Assembly (NCBI RefSeq): GCF_002236105.1 | Contig: NZ_NIWU01000001.1 | Coordinates: forward strand, 62,001-126,000 | Source of the DNA: Pseudomonas umsongensis | GTDB lineage: Bacteria > Pseudomonadota > Gammaproteobacteria > Pseudomonadales > Pseudomonadaceae | Length of the DNA: 64,000 bases | Direction: 5' to 3' | The notes under the pieces: generated by a model | What the model was told of the DNA's origin: nothing | The model's database searches: none | Seen by the model: the letters and a program-made list of their open reading frames with translations, nothing else | Part shown: positions 1-8,310 of the stretch, in pieces | How the letters are laid out: each line of letters begins with the position of its first letter | How positions within the stretch are numbered: the stretch's first letter is position 1 | Made by a program: the position numbers and the translations under genes

Positions 1-1
1 G

Positions 2-490
2 GTCAATAGCGCTGGCCCAAACGCTCAGGCGGGCTCGGTGAGCGATGCCGCCACATGGGGCGATGTGATCGTGTTGAGTGTTCCCTATGGCGCGATGCCA
101 GAGCTGTCCGAAAAGGTCCAGGGCAAGCTGGACGGCAAGGTAGTGTTGAGCACCAGCAACCCGTTCGGCGGCCGTGACGCAGAGGTCGGGCGCAAGGCGC
201 TGGAGATGGGTGTCGCCTCGGCGGACCAGCAATATCTGCCCGGAATACACCTGGTGCGTGCGTTCAACGCCATAGGCTATGCATCGATGAAAGACCAGTC
301 GGGCAAAGACAAGGCGATTGCAGTATTCGCCGACGACGCCCAGGCCCGGGACATGGGTGCCCGGTTGGTGCGCGACGCCGGTTTTTTACCGGTTATTTTC
401 CCGCTGGCGCGAGCCAATGAAGGGTTGCCGGGCGGCCCGCTCAGCGGCCTTTGGAACGAAGCCGAACTCAAGCGCAAAGTCGGTCTTTAG
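2..490 (+). CDS. NAD(P)-binding oxidoreductase, F420-reductase-like (5' end missing)
   Basis: The reading frame is open from base 2, so the true start lies before the window; the GTG at 38 is internal. About 162 residues are visible. The segment DVIVLSVPYGAMPEL followed by KVVLSTSNPFGG resembles the second half of a Rossmann fold in the NADPH-dependent F420 reductase / pyrroline-carboxylate-reductase-like superfamily, and HLVRAFNAIG plus the closing region (GGPLSGLWNEAELKRKVGL) fit that family. The glycine-rich nucleotide-binding loop would be in the missing part. Substrate unknown; these genes in Pseudomonas are usually annotated only as NAD(P)-binding proteins. It lies 12 bp before the DUF6130 gene, so the two are probably co-transcribed. 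Confidence 0.75.
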   Translation, partial: VNSAGPNAQAGSVSDAATWGDVIVLSVPYGAMPELSEKVQGKLDGKVVLSTSNPFGGRDAEVGRKALEMGVASADQQYLPGIHLVRAFNAIGYASMKDQSGKDKAIAVFADDAQARDMGARLVRDAGFLPVIFPLARANEGLPGGPLSGLWNEAELKRKVGL

Positions 491-502
491 GAGAAATCCA
501 CC

Positions 503-982
503 ATGGCTTCCGCAAATCTGTTGGCCATTGCCTGGAGTGTGTTGTCTTGCACGGCAGCGTTCGGTCAAGGGGCGGCCGACACCGATCACCCACCGGCAAT
601 ATTGCCATTGGAATCCGAGACGACGCCAAGGCTCATTGCCTATCCGCCGCTCGCCGAGCCGCTCGCCCGCGGGGTCGTCATCATCCAGTATCGAACAGAG
701 CACGCCAGGATCATGCCAGTATTCGGTAAGGCGGCCGCCGATGTATCCCCACGACTGGGCCACCTTCACGTGACTGTCGACGACTGGAAAGGTACATGGG
801 CGCACACCAGTGAAGATCCGATCATCCTGGTCGGACTGACCCCCGGCGCCCACAAGGTTCTGCTTGAAGTAGCCGACCCGACGCACAGGATCCTCACCCA
901 TACGACAGTGAGTTTCACTGTTCCGCCGAAGGGGCCATCCGTCGCCCCTCACACTGGCGCAGGTCCCGCGGTAAAACCGTAA
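503..982 (+). CDS. DUF6130-like exported protein
   Basis: 159 residues starting with a hydrophobic N-terminus (LLAIAWSVLSCTAAFG) that looks like a Sec signal peptide ending near residue 22. The core contains LGHLHVTVDDW, then DPIILVGLTPGAHKVLLEVADPTH, the pattern I associate with DUF6130: a small beta-sandwich domain with a conserved HLH and a P-G-HKVL turn. No catalytic residues are evident. A good ribosome site (AGGAG) lies 9 bases before the ATG. The gene follows the preceding oxidoreductase by 12 bp. Role unknown; probably periplasmic. Confidence 0.7.
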   Translation: MASANLLAIAWSVLSCTAAFGQGAADTDHPPAILPLESETTPRLIAYPPLAEPLARGVVIIQYRTEHARIMPVFGKAAADVSPRLGHLHVTVDDWKGTWAHTSEDPIILVGLTPGAHKVLLEVADPTHRILTHTTVSFTVPPKGPSVAPHTGAGPAVKP

Positions 983-993
983 CTGTTGAGTGG

Positions 994-3027
994 TTAGTCG
1001 CGTACGTTCTGGTACAGCATCAACCGTGAGGTTTCGTGCATGGCGCGGGTCAACCGTGACAGTCGCTTGAACTCCTCGGGGTTTTGCTCGGCCACGTTGT
1101 CCAGCGGCGTCGGTGAGGCCAGGTCATGCAGGGTTGGCGAGCTGCCGTCGTGTTCCATCTGCACCATGTAGTGTTGCGTCACGCCGGCAATCAGCGGGAA
1201 GGTGCCTTCACGCAACACCAATGGCACCACACGTTCGCCTTCGGGCGCGGGCTGCTGGATATCGCGGCCCATGCCGCTGTTGCGAAACTCCAGGCCGGCC
1301 ATGCCTGCCACGGTTGGCAGCAGGTCCACCAGGCCGACAGCTTCCTCGACCTTGCGTGTTCCGATCAGGCCTGGCGCGTGGATGATCATCGGCACCGCGT
1401 TGCTCTCCAGGCCCAGTTGCTCGTAGGCCGGGGCCAGGAAGGGGATCTGGGCGATACGGGTGTTGTGATCGCCAAACAGCACGAAAATGGTGTTTTCGTA
1501 CCAGCCGCCGGCCTTGGCGATTTCCATCAGGCGTCCGATGTTGAAGTCCAGCAGGCGTACGGCGTTGTATTGCTCGACGCTGCGCGAGCCGGCGGCCTGG
1601 ACTTGCTCCAGGGTAGGGTGCTTGACCTCGAAGCCGTCATTGCTCTTTGGAATGGTGAATGGGCGGTGGTTGCCCGCCGTTTGCACATAGGCGAAGAACG
1701 GTTTGTCCTTGGGCAACGCTTGCAGGATCTGGTCGGTTTCCTTGAACAGGTCCAGGTCCGAAATGCCCCACACATCCACCACCGGGGATTTCCAGTCGCG
1801 CTCGTCGAACAGGCGAACGCCGTCGATGCTTTGCCGGATCAGGGCATTCATGTTGGCCCAGCCGGAGTTGCCGCCAATGGTGTAGATCTTGTCGTAGCCG
1901 GTGAAGGCATTGACCAGCGTGTTTTGCCGGGTGATAAGTGGATTACGCGTCGCGGTTTCCTGTCGAGTGACGTCAGGTACCCCGGTAATGCTGGCCCAGA
2001 CAGTTTTGGCCGTTCCCGTGACCGGCACATAGAAGTGCTTGAAGAACCAGCTCTGCGTGGCCAGGCGATCGATGTTGGGCGTTGGATTGATCGGGTTGCC
2101 ATAGGCTCCGACGGCACTGGTGCCCAGCGACTCGAGCATGACGAACATCACGTTAGGTGGTCGCGAGCCATTGATTTTGTAAGGTTGTGGCGTCTGGTGG
2201 CGGACGAAGTCGAGGGCCTGCGGATCAGGTTTGTCGACGCCCAGATAGTGAGCCATGACCGCGTAATGTTCGCGCACCTGTGCCTCGTCATAGCGTGACT
2301 GGCCGACCTTGACGGTGTCGTAGAAAAAAATCACCGGGTTCAGGCCCAGTGCGGCGACCTGGTTGTTGCCCGAGAAGAACGCATCGCTCCAGCGCAGCGG
2401 CACGGGGTTCTCGATGTTCAGGTGTTCGACACGGCCCAGGATACCCAGCAGCACCAGCACCACCATCACTGCACCGCCCCATGTCGCGCAGAGCGGGTGA
2501 ATGGTTTTGCGTGGACGGTCCAGCGTGACGCGCTCCAGACGCACCAGGGCCAGTGTCGCGATTGCGACGGTTGCCAACCAACCCAGTGAGATCCAGATGA
2601 CCGGGTAGGTTTGCCAGACCATGTCACGGGATATTTGCGCATCCTCGATGAAGCGCAGCACTGTGGCGTTGATCCTCACGCCGAGGTAGGCGTAGTGGCC
2701 AAAATCGATGATGTAGATCAGCAGCGCGACGCTGAGGGCGGCTACCAGGTACAGGCGGGCGATGCCGCGCAGGAGGCGGCTGCCGACAAGGTTCCAGCGC
2801 GGGATCCAGGCCAGCAATACCAGCGGCAGCATGATCAGGATGGCCAGGCGCAAGTCGAAACGAAAGCCGATGCCCAGAGTTGTCAGCACATGTTCGTCGC
2901 CCAGGGCTTTGGCGTCGAAACCGGAAAAGCCGAAAAAGAACACCACCCGCAGTAGTGCGAACAGCACGAAGGCGATCGCTGTTGCACCCAGCCAGTAATG
3001 CAGACGTCTCGATTTCAGCCAGCCCAT
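994..3027 (-). CDS. LTA-synthase-like membrane sulfatase / phosphoglycerol transferase
   Basis: 677 residues. Five hydrophobic segments lie in the first 200 residues (around 8-35, 53-74, 91-115, 143-164 and 183-200), followed by a periplasmic sulfatase-fold domain from about residue 297 (PPNVMFVMLESLGTSAVGAYG). TGTAKTVWASITG carries the threonine expected as nucleophile in the LTA synthase / OpgB family, and FVLFGDHNTR near residue 560 is a conserved metal-ligand region. Family members transfer glycerol phosphate or related head groups from phospholipids to periplasmic glycans; the acceptor here cannot be read from sequence. It is the last gene of a minus-strand trio with a membrane protein (31 bp upstream) and a sialidase-fold protein. 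Confidence 0.85.
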   Translation of the reverse strand: MGWLKSRRLHYWLGATAIAFVLFALLRVVFFFGFSGFDAKALGDEHVLTTLGIGFRFDLRLAILIMLPLVLLAWIPRWNLVGSRLLRGIARLYLVAALSVALLIYIIDFGHYAYLGVRINATVLRFIEDAQISRDMVWQTYPVIWISLGWLATVAIATLALVRLERVTLDRPRKTIHPLCATWGGAVMVVLVLLGILGRVEHLNIENPVPLRWSDAFFSGNNQVAALGLNPVIFFYDTVKVGQSRYDEAQVREHYAVMAHYLGVDKPDPQALDFVRHQTPQPYKINGSRPPNVMFVMLESLGTSAVGAYGNPINPTPNIDRLATQSWFFKHFYVPVTGTAKTVWASITGVPDVTRQETATRNPLITRQNTLVNAFTGYDKIYTIGGNSGWANMNALIRQSIDGVRLFDERDWKSPVVDVWGISDLDLFKETDQILQALPKDKPFFAYVQTAGNHRPFTIPKSNDGFEVKHPTLEQVQAAGSRSVEQYNAVRLLDFNIGRLMEIAKAGGWYENTIFVLFGDHNTRIAQIPFLAPAYEQLGLESNAVPMIIHAPGLIGTRKVEEAVGLVDLLPTVAGMAGLEFRNSGMGRDIQQPAPEGERVVPLVLREGTFPLIAGVTQHYMVQMEHDGSSPTLHDLASPTPLDNVAEQNPEEFKRLSRLTRAMHETSRLMLYQNVRD

Positions 3028-3058
3028 GCCCGTTTCCTTATTGAGATTTCATTGAAGT

Positions 3059-3652
3059 TCAAGCGCCGCGCAGGGTGATGAGCCGGCGATACGGCCGACG
3101 CGCCGCCAGCATCAGCAGTGCCACGCAGCAATACAGGCCCAGCAACGGATCGACCAGGTAATCCCAATAGTTGTGGGAGGGTTTGATCCCGACGAGGAAG
3201 GCCAGGGTCGCACAGGTCAACATCACCACGGCCAGGTAATGGCGCAGGTAGAACAGGCCGAGCGTCATCAGTGCGACGAACAACAACAGGGGGCGCGGGC
3301 TGTAGCCCCGCCGGTAAGGGTCCAGGTCACTCAGGCCCAGGGTTGCGGGGTACAGCACCAGGGCCAGCGCGGCGAAGAGGATCAATACGCTGGTTTGACC
3401 CTGCCGCTCAGGCGGCAGCAGACCTAGCCTGCGCAAACATCCCCAGGCCATGAACACCATTGAGGTGATCGCAAGGTCGTCGATATGGCTGCGCAGGTAA
3501 GCGGCCAGCGACAACCCGCCCAGCGGTATGAAGCTGGCGGCCAGCAAGGCAAGCAGCAGCGCGATGCGCCAGGTCCTGCCCAGGCCAAAAGACGGCAGTA
3601 ACAGGAAGAGGATCATCGCGAAACTGGCATGGGCCTGCCACAGATTAATCAT
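3059..3652 (-). CDS. Polytopic membrane protein of unknown function
   Basis: 197 residues, mostly hydrophobic, with about six predicted membrane spans (for example SFAMILFLLLPSFGLG, IALLLALLAASFIPLGG, SVLILFAALALVLYPATLG, PLLLFVALMTLGLFYL, YLAVVMLTCATLAFLVGI, LLGLYCCVALLMLAA). No recognised motif. Its ATG overlaps the TGA of the sialidase-fold gene (ATGA), so the two are translationally coupled, and the LTA-synthase-like gene follows after 31 bp. It probably works with those two proteins in modifying an envelope glycan or lipid; that is inference from context only. Confidence 0.75.
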   Translation of the reverse strand: MINLWQAHASFAMILFLLLPSFGLGRTWRIALLLALLAASFIPLGGLSLAAYLRSHIDDLAITSMVFMAWGCLRRLGLLPPERQGQTSVLILFAALALVLYPATLGLSDLDPYRRGYSPRPLLLFVALMTLGLFYLRHYLAVVMLTCATLAFLVGIKPSHNYWDYLVDPLLGLYCCVALLMLAARRPYRRLITLRGA

Positions 3653-4947
3653 TGGAGACGCTCGGCCAGCCAGGCATCGTTGAAGGTGACGTGCTTGATG
3701 AAGGTGTTGTTCCAGGAATAGACCAGGTGATACATCCCGTCGGGACTGCGGAGGAAGTAGGGGTATTCATATTCAAACTCACATTCCTGGCGTTTACACA
3801 CACGTTTGTCGAGGTTGGCGAGGAATTGCGCCTCCAGCGTCTGGCGCAGCTTGCCACTGGAGCCACGGAATTGTTTGCCGATGATTTCCTTGTAGACCAG
3901 AGGGGTATACGGATCGCCCTCTGGATCCGGTGATTTGTCCAGGTCGTGCAACAGGCGCCAATCGTCCATTTTCGCATCGGTGCCATACAGGCTCAGCTTG
4001 AAGCGTCCATCCTGCAGGTCATTGAGCGCTACCAGCAACCCGCGGTCCGGCGTCGCAACAGCTGCCAACGAGGAGTTGGGGTTCGAAGGAACCAGCGGAT
4101 AAGGTTCGCTCCAGCTTTGTCCGGCGTCTTCCGTGCGGCTCGCCAGGACCCGGTGGTGGGTGTCACCGGCATAACGCAACAAGGCGATGCCGCGTTGGCC
4201 ATCCAGCGGAACGATCGCCGGTTGCAATGAATTATTGCCATGGCTGATGCGGAATTTATCGATCACATCACCGTCTGCGCTCAAGTACAGGTACTCGGCA
4301 AACTTGCCGAGGAACTCATGGTAGACCGGCAGGCCGATGGAACCGTCGGCATGGAACACCGGTGCCGACCGGACCAGGGTGCTGATGTTCAGGAACGGTG
4401 AAGTGATCAATTGGCGTGGTGCCGACCAATGCCCGCCAAAATCGTCTGAAACCATCACATTGACCGCGCTACCGGCCCATCCGCCCATGGACACGGAAAC
4501 GTAGAACAGCCACAGGCGGTTGTCCGGCGCGAGGGCAATGACCGGGTTACCCAGTTTGCGGATGTACTTTCGCGTGCTTTGCTGGGTCGAGTCCCGGGTC
4601 GCCATGACCTGTTCCTCCCCCCACTCGCCGGTACTCAGGTTGAAACGGGCGGAGCGCACCTGAACATCGGCTGCGCCTTCGCGGGTGCCGGCGAACCAGA
4701 CCGCCATCAGGCTACCGTCAGGCAAGGCAGTGACCGCCGCCGAATGCACGAAGTCCACCAGCCCGGAGGAGGCGAAACGGCTGGTATAGATGGGTTTAGC
4801 GTCCTTATCCGCCACCGCCGAGGCCGGATTGATCAGGGCAAAGGGCGAGTGCTCGGGGGACGGGTGGGTGATCCATGCAGCCGCGAACAGGCAAACAAGG
4901 GCAATGTAGATGCCGAATGCAGGAATGCCGGAAAATTTGATGCGCAT
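3649..4947 (-). CDS. Sialidase-superfamily (BNR-repeat) exported protein
   Basis: 432 residues with an N-terminal hydrophobic segment (IYIALVCLFAAAWI, roughly 12-27) acting as signal or anchor. The body shows sialidase-fold features: an Asp-box-like SDDFGGHWSAP and a second TEDAGQSWSEP, plus RSAPVFHADGSIGLPVYHEF. Such proteins include exo-alpha-sialidases, but many bacterial members of this subgroup have no proven glycosidase activity. A distinctive CKRQECEFEYEYPY segment near the C-terminus contains two cysteines. First gene of the trio with a membrane protein and an LTA-synthase-like enzyme. The combination suggests envelope-polysaccharide metabolism, substrate unknown. Confidence 0.75.
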   Translation of the reverse strand: MRIKFSGIPAFGIYIALVCLFAAAWITHPSPEHSPFALINPASAVADKDAKPIYTSRFASSGLVDFVHSAAVTALPDGSLMAVWFAGTREGAADVQVRSARFNLSTGEWGEEQVMATRDSTQQSTRKYIRKLGNPVIALAPDNRLWLFYVSVSMGGWAGSAVNVMVSDDFGGHWSAPRQLITSPFLNISTLVRSAPVFHADGSIGLPVYHEFLGKFAEYLYLSADGDVIDKFRISHGNNSLQPAIVPLDGQRGIALLRYAGDTHHRVLASRTEDAGQSWSEPYPLVPSNPNSSLAAVATPDRGLLVALNDLQDGRFKLSLYGTDAKMDDWRLLHDLDKSPDPEGDPYTPLVYKEIIGKQFRGSSGKLRQTLEAQFLANLDKRVCKRQECEFEYEYPYFLRSPDGMYHLVYSWNNTFIKHVTFNDAWLAERLQ

Positions 4948-5500
4948 GATTGGGCCTTTGGCATTTCAAGACCCATTAAAACACTCAACCCCTTACTTTA
5001 GTACATAATTGGATTGTAAGAATTTTTGTTTTGCGGGATGTTGATTGAAAATTTGGCTGAGCGCTCCAAGGGCGACTTTTTCAGGGCGTGGAGCGGGTGG
5101 GTTCATGACCGTTTCCAGCCGACCCGTTTTCTGCTCGTCGGCACGTTGAAAACAGGCTCAAGATCGGTTCGTTCGAGCCGATGGGGTGGGAGCTGACGGC
5201 TTCAAGCAGTTCATTAGCCCGCAATGAAGAAGCCTGAGGCCGCCAGCGTGCCCATCCGGTTTATGATCTGTGGGCGGTGGCGGCACTTGCGCCGATCACC
5301 GAGCAGGATGTGGTGGTGATTGGCAACCAGCATTTCCCAGGCTAAACCACGCCGAGCCGGGGCTCGCGCCACGGGCGTGCCGGCCAGTTTTTTTGCCAGC
5401 GGAATCATTGAGTTACTGAATGGTCAAAGTCAGGGTTTCAACACCGTGCGGATTTTCCAGCGGCTGAAACCCTCTCACCCCCCACCTTCAGGATGCTCAA
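4948..5500. other. 553-bp intergenic region, no convincing gene
   Basis: The first 90 bases next to the minus-strand sialidase-fold gene are AT-rich and should carry its promoter. Farther on, short open stretches exist on both strands (about 64 and 96 codons), but none has a recognisable domain or ribosome site and they overlap one another. The segment could be a decayed gene; I cannot identify a parent. Confidence 0.5.
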
Positions 5501-5725
5501 ATGAATCGCGCAGTAATGATGACCCTGGCCATTTCCAGCCTGCTCTTGCTGGGAGGCTGCGGACCTCACTGGGAAGACGGAGAAAGGTACGGTCGATATC
5601 ACGATCATGATCATCGCCGTGGCTATGACCGGGGTGATGACCGAGGGTATGACCATCGATACGATCGTCGTGACGATGATCGCGACAACCGTCGTTATCG
5701 CGATCGTGACGACCGGGACGACTGA
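5501..5725 (+). CDS. Small Asp/Arg/His/Tyr-rich lipoprotein
   Basis: 74 residues. MMTLAISSLLLLGGC is a lipoprotein signal with lipobox LGGC (Cys20). The mature part is almost entirely Arg, Asp, His and Tyr in a repetitive pattern (YDRGDDRGYDHRYDRRDDD), so it is low complexity and highly charged. Codons GAT/CGT/CAT dominate, giving the DNA an internal GATCGTGAC-like repetition. No known function. A hairpin follows the stop and is shared with the convergent gene. Confidence 0.65.
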   Translation: MNRAVMMTLAISSLLLLGGCGPHWEDGERYGRYHDHDHRRGYDRGDDRGYDHRYDRRDDDRDNRRYRDRDDRDD

Positions 5726-5744
5726 TACATCCGGGGCTTTTGAA

Positions 5745-5787
5745 AAAGGGGTAGAGGTTGGTCAACTGCCAGACTTGCTACCCCTTT
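5745..5787. terminator. Hairpin between convergent genes
   Basis: Inverted repeat AAAGGGGTAG (5745-5754) / CTACCCCTTT (5778-5787) with a 23-base loop, between the stop of the plus-strand lipoprotein gene and the 3' end of the minus-strand gene. It overlaps the last codons of the latter. The A-run on one side and T-run on the other suit a bidirectional terminator. Confidence 0.55.
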
Positions 5788-6034
5788 GATTCTCCCCGTC
5801 GTCCTCCGATGCTGCGTCTTTTTTTATGGAGTGCGCGTCGGCACCGGCGTTTGAACCCGCTGCTTCCTCGCCCTTTTTATCTGCCTTTTCTTCGTTGGAT
5901 TCCGGCTGGTTGAGCCCGGGAAGTGCCGAAGGTGGAATCGTTGCATCCTCGGTGGTTTTCTCGGCGGCCTGCACGTAAAGCGGCGAAGCCGACAACAAGC
6001 CCGTGAGCATGAGAGTGACAATGGTGATGTTCAT
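5762..6034 (-). CDS. Small secreted acidic hypothetical protein
   Basis: 90 residues from the ATG at 6034, chosen over an upstream ATG at 6085 because a GGAAGA ribosome site precedes it and a clean signal peptide begins there (MNITIVTLMLTGLLSASPLYVQA, cleavage after about residue 24). The mature part is hydrophilic and rich in Glu, Lys, Ala, Gly and Asp (EEKADKKGEEAAG, KKDAASEDDGE), probably disordered. No family recognised. Confidence 0.55.
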   Translation of the reverse strand: MNITIVTLMLTGLLSASPLYVQAAEKTTEDATIPPSALPGLNQPESNEEKADKKGEEAAGSNAGADAHSIKKDAASEDDGENQRGSKSGS

Positions 6035-6149
6035 CGTTTGAGTCTTCCGTGCAAGGGTATGTACGGCATTTGAAGCACGGCTCACAGGAAGGTGCGCAGT
6101 GGCAGACGGGCGGCAGATCCGAAGTGTTGCAACGGGCGCCCGGGAACCA

Positions 6150-7058
6150 TCACTTTTTCGGCGATTTGTTGCTTGTGGGGATGTGCAGGTAAGACATCAC
6201 GCTTTCGGTCAGTTCGGTGGCCAGCTTCACGGCTTCCTTGTTGCGAGCCATCACGCCTGCCACCAGTCCTTCGATCAGGGCAAGCACGGCAATGTTGGAA
6301 CTGGTCAACACCGGATGGTCAGCCGGGGCAAACAGCACGTGTTCGGCAATGGCGGTGAGCGGGGAGGCGGGTGAGTCGGTGATCGCCAATACCGAGGCGC
6401 CGCGCGCGTTGGCAAAACGTGCAAGTTGCAGCGTATCGAGGGAGTAGCGCGGCAGGGAGATCGCGAGCAGTACGTCCTCATCAGTGATGGCAGCCAACCG
6501 GTAAGCGGCGTTTTCGTTGCCGCCCTCCATGCTGATGGCGGTTGCGTCCGCGCAGAAGGGCATCAGGGTAGAGGCGGCGAGACCGGCGAAGTAGACGCTG
6601 TTGCCAAACCCGAGGATGTAGATTTTCCGCGCCTCGATCAGGCGAGTGACAAAGGCCTCGAAGGTCTCGGCATGGTTGTTGGTCGCCGCCGTGGCGAGAT
6701 TGCTGCTGGCGCTGTGGATTTGCTCATGCAGGCCAAATGCACCACCCGGTCGATGCGCCAGTTCGTTGCGCAACTTATCGACCGGCGACACCATCTGCTG
6801 CAACGTCGCGACCAGCTCGGCTTTCATGCCGGTGTAACCACCCAGGTTCAGCGCCTTGGCCAGTCGATTGACCGCTGCTGGCGAGGTGGATGTCTCTTGA
6901 GCCATTTCTTCGATGGTCAGCGTCGCGGCCCTGAGCGGGTGACGCAGGACAAAGTCCGCCACTTTGCGCAGTGACGGCGGCAGGTCGGAAACGATTTCCG
7001 CCAGTTTGCGCATCACTGGCGCGGCATAGACCGTGGTGTCTTTCGAAGGGGTTGGCAT
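6150..7058 (-). CDS. MurR/RpiR-family transcriptional regulator
   Basis: 302 residues. The N-terminal helix-turn-helix domain (about 14-90; LRKVADFVLRHPLRAATLTIEEMAQETSTS, PAAVNRLAKALNLGGYTGMK) is the RpiR type. A SIS sugar-phosphate-binding domain follows from about 125 (KIYILGFGNSVYFAGLAAST, LLAISLPRYSLDTLQLA). These regulators normally sense phosphosugars, but several Pseudomonas members sit next to amino-acid transporters. The ABC operon a little more than 1 kb downstream on the same strand, or a lost sister copy of it whose debris lies at 7192-7250, could be a target (inference). Confidence 0.85.
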   Translation of the reverse strand: MPTPSKDTTVYAAPVMRKLAEIVSDLPPSLRKVADFVLRHPLRAATLTIEEMAQETSTSPAAVNRLAKALNLGGYTGMKAELVATLQQMVSPVDKLRNELAHRPGGAFGLHEQIHSASSNLATAATNNHAETFEAFVTRLIEARKIYILGFGNSVYFAGLAASTLMPFCADATAISMEGGNENAAYRLAAITDEDVLLAISLPRYSLDTLQLARFANARGASVLAITDSPASPLTAIAEHVLFAPADHPVLTSSNIAVLALIEGLVAGVMARNKEAVKLATELTESVMSYLHIPTSNKSPKK

Positions 7059-7109
7059 ATCCGGCTCAACATGTCCTGAGGGTTGGAGGTGGGGTGGGGC
7101 GAATGACCC

Positions 7110-7131
7110 GTAGGAGCATGCTCGCTCCTAC
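7110..7131. repeat. REP palindrome
   Basis: GTAGGAGcatgctcGCTCCTAC is a single REP-type palindrome, the same sequence class as at 22881 and 39131. It lies between the RpiR gene and the TSUP gene. Confidence 0.75.
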
Positions 7132-7191
7132 AGAGGTCTTGCTCGCGAGTGTATCCGAAGCCGACCCTCGCTGTGCGCAGATGACTTATTT

Positions 7192-7250
7192 CAAGCTACT
7201 CGCGCCTGAAGTTGCTGCAGTACTCAGGCTTCACTACGACCATGCAACAA
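7192..7250 (-). pseudogene. Remnant of the 3' end of an ABC-transporter ATPase gene
   Basis: Read on the minus strand, this segment ends AGCTTGAAATAA (S-L-K-stop) preceded by a frame-disrupted ..LQQL.A.. stretch, matching the C-terminus of the intact ATPase at 8311 (ERLQQFLAGSLK). The non-coding sequence beyond the stop also matches: CCGAAGCCGACCCTCG occurs at 7155-7170 and 8256-8271, and CTTATTTCAAGCT occurs at both places. So roughly 90 bases are duplicated in direct orientation on both sides of the TSUP gene, and this copy is decayed. Confidence 0.6.
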
Positions 7251-7372
7251 AGTCAGCGAAAACTCCTACAAAATATAAAGAAAGATCTCTCGAGTCATCC
7301 ACATACAAAAATTAATCGAAGCCTGGCACGGTGGCTTGGTTTATCGAATCCGCAATCACCCTGAGAAAAAAT

Positions 7373-7387
7373 TAACTTACTAAGTTA
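7373..7387. promoter_or_regulatory. Palindromic candidate operator upstream of the TSUP gene
   Basis: TAACTTACTAAGTTA is a 7+1+7 palindrome, followed by a related half-site (GAAGTTA). It lies 69 bp before the TSUP start in AT-rich DNA. It may bind a regulator; none is encoded adjacently other than RpiR. Confidence 0.4.
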
Positions 7388-7455
7388 GTGAAGTTATCGG
7401 TGTGTTGGAGCGGCGTTGAAATAGTAAAAAAACCAACATTCGCTCTGGAAGACAA

Positions 7456-8181
7456 ATGACAGAATACTTACTCGTTTTGTTTATCGGGGTCATTTCAGGC
7501 GTCGTCAGTGGTGTAATCGGTACGGGGGCATCGATCATGCTTCTGCCTGCGCTCGCCCTTTGTTTCGGCCCCAAGCAGGCGGTGCCGATCATGGCGGTGG
7601 CAGCAATCATCGGCAATATTTCAAGAGTTATTCTTTGGCGAAAGGATATTCACTGGAAGGCGTTTTTAGCCTATTCGGTGACAGGGGTACCCGCAGCGGC
7701 TCTTGGTGCACACACACTCTGGAGCCTGAAAGCAACCTGGATTGATATAGCCCTCGGGACGTTCTTTCTGCTCATGATTCCCTATCGCCACTGGGCAAAA
7801 TCAAGAAATTTCACTCTTTCGCTTTGGCAGCTCTTAATCACAGGGGCTTTTGTCGGCTACCTCAGGGGTATTGTTCTTTCTACCGGGCCGCTGACCATTC
7901 CAATTTTTTCTGCATACGGGTTATTGAAAGGCCCATTGCTCTCAACCGAAGCAGCCGCCTCGTTTGTTATTTACTTGAGCAAGACAATCACTTTCAAAGC
8001 GATTGGAGGCCTTCCCCTGACCGTCGTATTGAAAGGCCTGCTGATCGGAATCTCGCTCGCTGCAGGCATGTCGATTGGCAAATTCATCACGCTGAAAATC
8101 TCCATGACGACATTTCAAAGGCTCCTGGATGTTTTAATGCTGCTTTCGGGGTTTTCTTTGATAGCAGGAGGATTGAACTGA
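7456..8181 (+). CDS. TSUP-family (TauE/SafE) membrane permease
   Basis: 241 residues, about eight hydrophobic segments. The N-terminal repeat signature LVLFIGVISGVVSGVIGTGASIMLLPAL and the second half GYLRGIVLSTGPLTIPIF fit the sulfite exporter TauE/SafE family, whose members export sulfite, sulfoacetate or other small organosulfur anions, or import thiosulfate. Substrate here unknown. Its base composition is visibly more AT-rich than neighbours and its codons (ATT, TTT, TCA, AAA) are atypical, which suggests acquisition from elsewhere; it also sits between two copies of duplicated ABC-gene debris. Ribosome site GGAAG before the ATG. Confidence 0.85.
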   Translation: MTEYLLVLFIGVISGVVSGVIGTGASIMLLPALALCFGPKQAVPIMAVAAIIGNISRVILWRKDIHWKAFLAYSVTGVPAAALGAHTLWSLKATWIDIALGTFFLLMIPYRHWAKSRNFTLSLWQLLITGAFVGYLRGIVLSTGPLTIPIFSAYGLLKGPLLSTEAAASFVIYLSKTITFKAIGGLPLTVVLKGLLIGISLAAGMSIGKFITLKISMTTFQRLLDVLMLLSGFSLIAGGLN

Positions 8182-8310
8182 GGGAGATGAGCTCGTTGTT
8201 TCAGGCGGTTCCGTGAAGAACTTTTTGGGTGGGCAACATCCCGGCCGGAGCGTTCCGAAGCCGACCCTCGGTGTGCAGCGACGGGCCAAGAGTCGGTGTG
8301 CGCGGAAGGC

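Noticed and set aside
5050..5480. Possible decayed gene in the gap before the small lipoprotein
   Set aside because: Short open stretches on both strands, no match to a known family and no coherent frame.
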